Shown here: piece after piece, positions 61,301 to 64,000 of the stretch
Layout: each line of letters begins with the position of its first letter
Numbering within the stretch: position 1 is the first letter of the stretch
NCBI RefSeq assembly: GCF_036227605.1
Contig: NZ_CP109487.1
Coordinates: 2,480,001-2,544,000 of the forward strand
Direction of reading: 5' to 3'
Source of the DNA: Streptomyces sp. NBC_01439
GTDB lineage: Bacteria; Actinomycetota; Actinomycetes; Streptomycetales; Streptomycetaceae
Length of the DNA: 64,000 bases
Notes under the pieces: model-generated
Told to the model about the DNA's origin: nothing
What the model saw: the letters and a program-made list of their open reading frames with translations, nothing else
The model's database searches: none
Translations under genes and position numbers: made by a program

Positions 61301-62860
61301 CCTGTGCTCCAGGGCGTCCAGGCATCGCTCGACGAGCTCGGCGATGTCGCCCGTCCGGCGCAGGAACGGGGCGAGCCGCGGGTCCTCGATCGCCTCCCCG
61401 CCCTTCCAGTGGATCAGACAGCGGGCGGCCGCCGAGGCGTCGTCCGCCCGGCCGTAGAGGGCGACGGCCTCCTCGTACCGCCCGTCCTGCTCGTGCAGGC
61501 GGGCCGCGCCGAGCAGGTCGCCGCCGGCCTCGCGGGCCGCGGCGCGAGCCGCCCGGCCCTCGGCCGAGTCCTCGCTCTTGAGGACGCGGTCGGCGTCGCC
61601 GAACCGCTCGGCCTTCCGGAAGAGGGTGTGCGCACGGTAGAGATCACCGCCGTCCTCGGCGTGCCCCGCCGCTACCGCGGTCTGCCCGGCCGCCTCCTCG
61701 AACCGGCTCCACTCCAGGTGCACGGCCCGGCGGTCCGGCGCGGGCGCCTGCCGCAGCAGATCGTCCAGACGACGCCGCTCGACCGCGACGACGGCCGCGC
61801 GCACCCCCTCCAGTTCGGCCTTCCGGTCGACGATCAGGTCCGTCGGACCCGGGGCACGTTCCAGTTGGCCGAGGATGTCCGAGACGAGCCCGAGGGCGGC
61901 GATCCGGTCGCCCCGTTGCACCTGGTCGTCGATGTACGGGCGGCAGGCGGCGGCCAGGGAGGCCAGCCGGTCGGGCTCCTCCGCGGGGCAGGTCGCGAGA
62001 GCGGCCAGGTAGTCGCCGAGTTGCTCGTGGCAGCGGCTCACCAGATCGTGTCGGCCGGCCTGTTCGCAGTGCGCGAGTGCCTCGGCGGGCCGGCCCGCGG
62101 CGAGGAGGAGTTCACCGGCCCGCTCGTGGAAGTCCCGAACCCGCTCGGACAAGCCTTCGGTCCGGGCCAGTTCGAGTGCGGCCAGGACGTCGTCGAGGCG
62201 CTGCGAGGTCGCACAACAGTCGAGCGCCTCGCGCTTGCGTACGGGATTGTCCGCGAGCCGCACGGCATCGCCGCCGCGGCCGAGGAAGAGCTTCACCGGG
62301 TACAGGTCCGGCACCAGGGGGTCGGCGAGGTGGTCGAAGAAGGTGCTCCACAGCGCGGCGTCCTGGGCGAGCGAGGTCCTCGCGGTGTACGCCCGTAAGG
62401 CTTGCGTCGTCATGCCGACGTCGAGGAGACCTGCGTCCTGGCGGCGCCGGAGCAGGGAGACGAGGCCGTCGGCGCTGTCCTGCTCACCCGCCAGCGCCGT
62501 CAGCCGGCCCCCGGCCTCACGTTCCAGCGCGAGGTCTCCGGCGCGGCCCGCCGCCTCGGCGATCACGGTGAGGACGGTACGGTCCCCGTGCCCGACGGCT
62601 TCGTGCAGCGCTGCCCGTCGGGTCGGCCCCAGGGCCGCCGCGTACCCCTCGGCGGGCAGTCGACGGCCCGGCCGCTCCAGCAGGTCGGCCGCCAGCGCCG
62701 GGTCATGGTCGAGCGCCTCCACGAGCGCCCGGCCGAAGGCCTCGGCGGCCAGGTCCAGATCCCTTCCGGTCAGCAGTGCGGGCCGGAAGGTTTGCTCCAC
62801 CGCCTTCAGCGCCTTGCGTAGGCTGCGGGGCCTGCCGTCCGAAGACCTGTTGAGCCACAC
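58370..62860 (-). CDS. Giant Hsp70-like protein with N-terminal helical repeats and C-terminal degenerate trypsin-like domain
   Basis: 1496 aa. Residues 1 to about 580 are Ala/Leu/Arg/Glu-rich TPR/SEL-like helices (for example RAGELLLAAGRPAEALAHCE). A DnaK-type ATPase follows: WGLDLGTHSCVAALYD (about 587), TIPAYFLNNAKHATR, EPTAACLAAA (about 762), VVDLGAGTLDVSAME (about 785), LVLVGGPMLSPL (about 915). An Hsp70 substrate-binding-like part starts at VTPFDLGIAVAE (about 972). Near 1330 a trypsin-like domain begins (GSGFLISDRHVLTS), with IDTAVLLL and EASGGPLLNELGEVIG (about 1447). The usual catalytic His after VLT is replaced (SRR), so peptidase activity is doubtful. GTG start with GATGAGGACAG upstream. 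Operon with the kinase. Confidence 0.88.
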   Translation of the reverse strand: MWLNRSSDGRPRSLRKALKAVEQTFRPALLTGRDLDLAAEAFGRALVEALDHDPALAADLLERPGRRLPAEGYAAALGPTRRAALHEAVGHGDRTVLTVIAEAAGRAGDLALEREAGGRLTALAGEQDSADGLVSLLRRRQDAGLLDVGMTTQALRAYTARTSLAQDAALWSTFFDHLADPLVPDLYPVKLFLGRGGDAVRLADNPVRKREALDCCATSQRLDDVLAALELARTEGLSERVRDFHERAGELLLAAGRPAEALAHCEQAGRHDLVSRCHEQLGDYLAALATCPAEEPDRLASLAAACRPYIDDQVQRGDRIAALGLVSDILGQLERAPGPTDLIVDRKAELEGVRAAVVAVERRRLDDLLRQAPAPDRRAVHLEWSRFEEAAGQTAVAAGHAEDGGDLYRAHTLFRKAERFGDADRVLKSEDSAEGRAARAAAREAGGDLLGAARLHEQDGRYEEAVALYGRADDASAAARCLIHWKGGEAIEDPRLAPFLRRTGDIAELVERCLDALEHRGRDSAAAGILKSLVEQDDAAVPELQRERVGRALQAIGAVGRKVFEERVAEWAQRARAETDARFATVWGLDLGTHSCVAALYDAHSGQPVICPDGVNPQFASTLTVTKGGEELVGLTGDQILASWVVGHISASKRRMGDGMSYTILDRSYRPEEVAARLIAHARTLVEKHLAGQVRERLGELAREALGQVRDEWLEWAAEHHDLTLKRDEVILTIPAYFLNNAKHATRSACEIAGVKARRLIHEPTAACLAAAAQRRLSGEVTVVDLGAGTLDVSAMEVWGNRYQVRNILGDNEYGGYDFDRIVADELARRLRARGLEVPATGRARRRLELAAEHLKIALSSQREAEYILNAYLGQPEVRLELTRDELAVLLADSLRTLRDVCERMMDERGLPPDHLVLVGGPMLSPLISGTVEEVFEAERTVLLDARTAVARGAALEGAVLSGLLEDVQLEDVTPFDLGIAVAEADGTTGFSVLIERNTPIPTQAAKTYTTTRDLQTEVEVKVYIGRIEPRALVGVLRLTGIPPVAQGVPQIEVTFGFDRSCVLTVTARDTVTGNSSSAEFTETTLLAPSEIETMSRRHSVQRELEELGRALRRLVEEAIELGDCEPLCHEFRERLRAHRPSRQALDPAVQGMLAEMYGPQSAELEGELLSLRAPLRDLLTTAQDHLAQPVLAERAAAGQHLAHQLGVHLDAMRQGMARLRRWNGVLAALAAVDSDPLTRFRALHDAGDHGRALQALEELTEPLTAPDDLRRRLHCLAGAGDVAGYRRTLLADAARLRAVVLDPEELGAFVASARSALVRVADGSGQEGSGFLISDRHVLTSRRWSAQDPQGMTVRLVEGERAVRRVFLADSSAIDTAVLLLAEPVQAAPLRLGFPRLVHIGDLVWAPAPDEALLPGIVEKFEVFPEHRLQLFKTDLGLPPEASGGPLLNELGEVIGTLVVRAETEPAFAVTTDSLAALLASAGFGLTGAAGGDGR

Positions 62861-62958
62861 CTGTCCTCATCCCCCTGCGATCACCGGGCCGAGCCCTGAT
62901 CTCACATGCTAACGACCGTGGGGACAAAGGGAGATGGGACTGCAGGACTGCCCGCAAC

Positions 62959-62989
62959 CTCCGGCTGGACGCAGGTTCGAATCCGGCCC
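62959..62989 (+). repeat. Half tRNA-like sequence, direct repeat of 55674-55704
   Basis: 31 bases from CTCCGG to CCGGCCC match 55674-55704 at 28 positions, including the T-loop box GGTTCGAATCC and the stretch TGGACG before it. No matching acceptor strand exists upstream, so it is not a tRNA. Together the two copies bracket 55.7-62.9 kb and could be attachment-site-like. Confidence 0.5.
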
Positions 62990-63109
62990 GGCGCCTCGGC
63001 GAACTCGAGGCCCCGAAGGAGGGCGCACTGCCCCGTCGGCCGAAATCACCCCTTGCGTACCGCGAGTAACGGCTTTTAGGGTCGGCGGACTTGAGGAACG
63101 GGAGGCACC

Positions 63110-63232
63110 GTGGAAAACGACAGGGCACCAGAAGACGACACCCGGACCAAGCCGGAGATCAAGAAGGTGGCCGTCCGCGACGAGACCAGGAAGCGCGACC
63201 GGCTCACCATCGACAAGCGACCGTCGTCCTGA
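63110..63232 (+). CDS. Short charged peptide, candidate RiPP precursor
   Basis: 40 aa from a GTG with an excellent ribosome site (GGGAGG, 6 bases away). Very rich in Asp/Glu/Lys/Arg, with the C-terminal segment RKRDRLTIDKRPSS. It lies 115 bp before the radical-SAM maturase gene in the same direction, the usual place of a precursor. No precursor family was recognised, so the role is inferred from context. Confidence 0.5.
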   Translation: MENDRAPEDDTRTKPEIKKVAVRDETRKRDRLTIDKRPSS

Positions 63233-63347
63233 CCGGGCGGGAGCCGGCGCCCGGCGCGGCAGTGCGGACACCGGGCGCCGGGGTCCCCCGCGGGACGGGC
63301 GATCGGCCGGCCCGGCGGACGGGCCGCGGCCGGGCGGGGAGGACCGC

Positions 63348-64000
63348 ATGCGCGTTCATCTGGTGACCATGCCCTGGCAGTCGATCGACCTGCCCTCGCT
63401 CCAGATCGGCCTGCTGCACTCGCTCCTGACCCGCACCCGGCCCTTCGACGAGGTCCGGGAGTTCCACGGTTCGCTGCGCTGGGCGGAGTTCCTGCTGGAG
63501 CGGACGGACGGACTGCTGCGCCCGGCCGACCACGCCGAGGTGGGCAGCGACTCGATCTTCGACGGACTCGGCGACTGGGTCTTCTCGGGCGTGCTCTACG
63601 GGGACCCCGACTGGGGCGTCGCACGGCTCGGCGCGTACGCGGAGCGGCGGGGCATCCCGGTGGACAAGGCGCACGCCATGCGGGTCCACGCGGCGGACTT
63701 CGTCTCCCGCAGCGCCTCGGAGATCCTCGACGAGGACCCGGACGTCGTCGGGTTCACCAGTACGTTCATGCAGAACGTGTCCTCGCTCGCGCTCGCCGCC
63801 GAGCTCAAGCGCCGCCGGCCCGGCCTCACCGTGGTCTTCGGTGGCAGCAACTGCGACGGGCCGATGGGCCACGCCCTGCACCGCAACCATCCCTTCGTCG
63901 ACCACGTGGTGCGCGGGGAGGGGGAGTACGCGTTCCCCGCCCTGCTGGCCCATCTGGACTCCGGGACCCCGCCCGTCGACGTACCGGGCCTGTGCTGGTG
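63348..64000 (+). CDS. RiPP maturation B12-binding radical SAM protein, 3' end outside window
   Basis: 217 codons are visible; the gene continues past the window. The N-terminus (MRVHLVTMPWQSIDLPSLQI) and the cobalamin-binding Rossmann part (DVVGFTSTFMQNVSSLALA; VVFGGSNCDGPMG; VVRGEGEYAFPALL) match the family of ribosomal-peptide-maturation radical SAM C-methyltransferases. The CxxxCxxC cluster motif would lie beyond the edge and is not seen. ATG with GGGGAGGA 4 bases upstream. Expected to methylate unactivated carbons of a precursor peptide. Confidence 0.82.
   Translation, partial: MRVHLVTMPWQSIDLPSLQIGLLHSLLTRTRPFDEVREFHGSLRWAEFLLERTDGLLRPADHAEVGSDSIFDGLGDWVFSGVLYGDPDWGVARLGAYAERRGIPVDKAHAMRVHAADFVSRSASEILDEDPDVVGFTSTFMQNVSSLALAAELKRRRPGLTVVFGGSNCDGPMGHALHRNHPFVDHVVRGEGEYAFPALLAHLDSGTPPVDVPGLCW

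Overview
The window is a high-GC actinomycete chromosome segment, almost certainly Streptomyces. The signs are strong G/C bias at third codon positions, many GTG starts and GTGA/ATGA overlaps, a conservon-type sensor module, an SAV2148-type HEPN protein, treY/treZ/glgX genes, and many two-domain or membrane proteins typical of the genus. No origin, rRNA, phage block, CRISPR array or intact transposase was seen.

Layout. (1) 1-6017: the distal part of a sulfur-assimilation operon, with cysD (cut by the window edge), cysN, a sulfonate/taurine-type ABC importer and a sirohydrochlorin-chelatase-like protein. (2) 6019-11448, minus strand: an LtrA-like membrane protein, then a molybdenum hydroxylase operon (FAD subunit, fused 2Fe-2S/Mo subunit, double ABM-domain membrane protein). 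A small palindromic MITE-like element follows and supplies the stop codon of a PanE-like reductase. (3) 12.9-22.9 kb: mixed genes, including a decayed DsbA-like lipoprotein, DUF1697, a macrolide-type glycosyltransferase, a FUSC transporter, an APH-like kinase, an acyltransferase, an exonuclease and SAV2148. (4) 23.2-34.8 kb: glycogen-to-trehalose genes glgX, treY and treZ with unrelated genes and a lipoamide-dehydrogenase relic between them. (5) 34.8-37.6 kb: an M24 peptidase coupled to a shattered LysR gene, a lower-GC patch with a tiny membrane ORF, then tRNA-His with a strong terminator.

(6) 37.6-41.2 kb: an alpha/beta hydrolase and a Tat-exported phospholipase C. (7) 41.4-44.6 kb: a GTPase-associated protein 1 (GAP1) gene beside the remains of its partners (a frameshifted ORF and a truncated zinc-ribbon start of the GTPase). 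(8) 44.7-50.2 kb: a tightly coupled five-gene operon with KASIII/OleA-like, GT2, OleC-like ligase, P450 and OleD-like reductase genes. It looks like an olefin/beta-lactone-type pathway lacking OleB. (9) 50.2-54.0 kb: conservon cvnABCD on the minus strand. (10) 55.6-63.0 kb: two tRNA-like sequences sharing a 28/31 direct repeat bracket two unknown genes, a Ser/Thr kinase and a 1496-aa protein combining helical repeats, an Hsp70 core and a degenerate trypsin-like domain. (11) 63.1 kb to the end: a short charged peptide gene followed by a RiPP-type B12/radical-SAM maturase cut by the window edge.

The strongest candidates for poorly described biology are the Hsp70-protease/kinase pair, the OleB-less Ole-like operon, the decayed GAP1 locus and the RiPP locus at the right edge.
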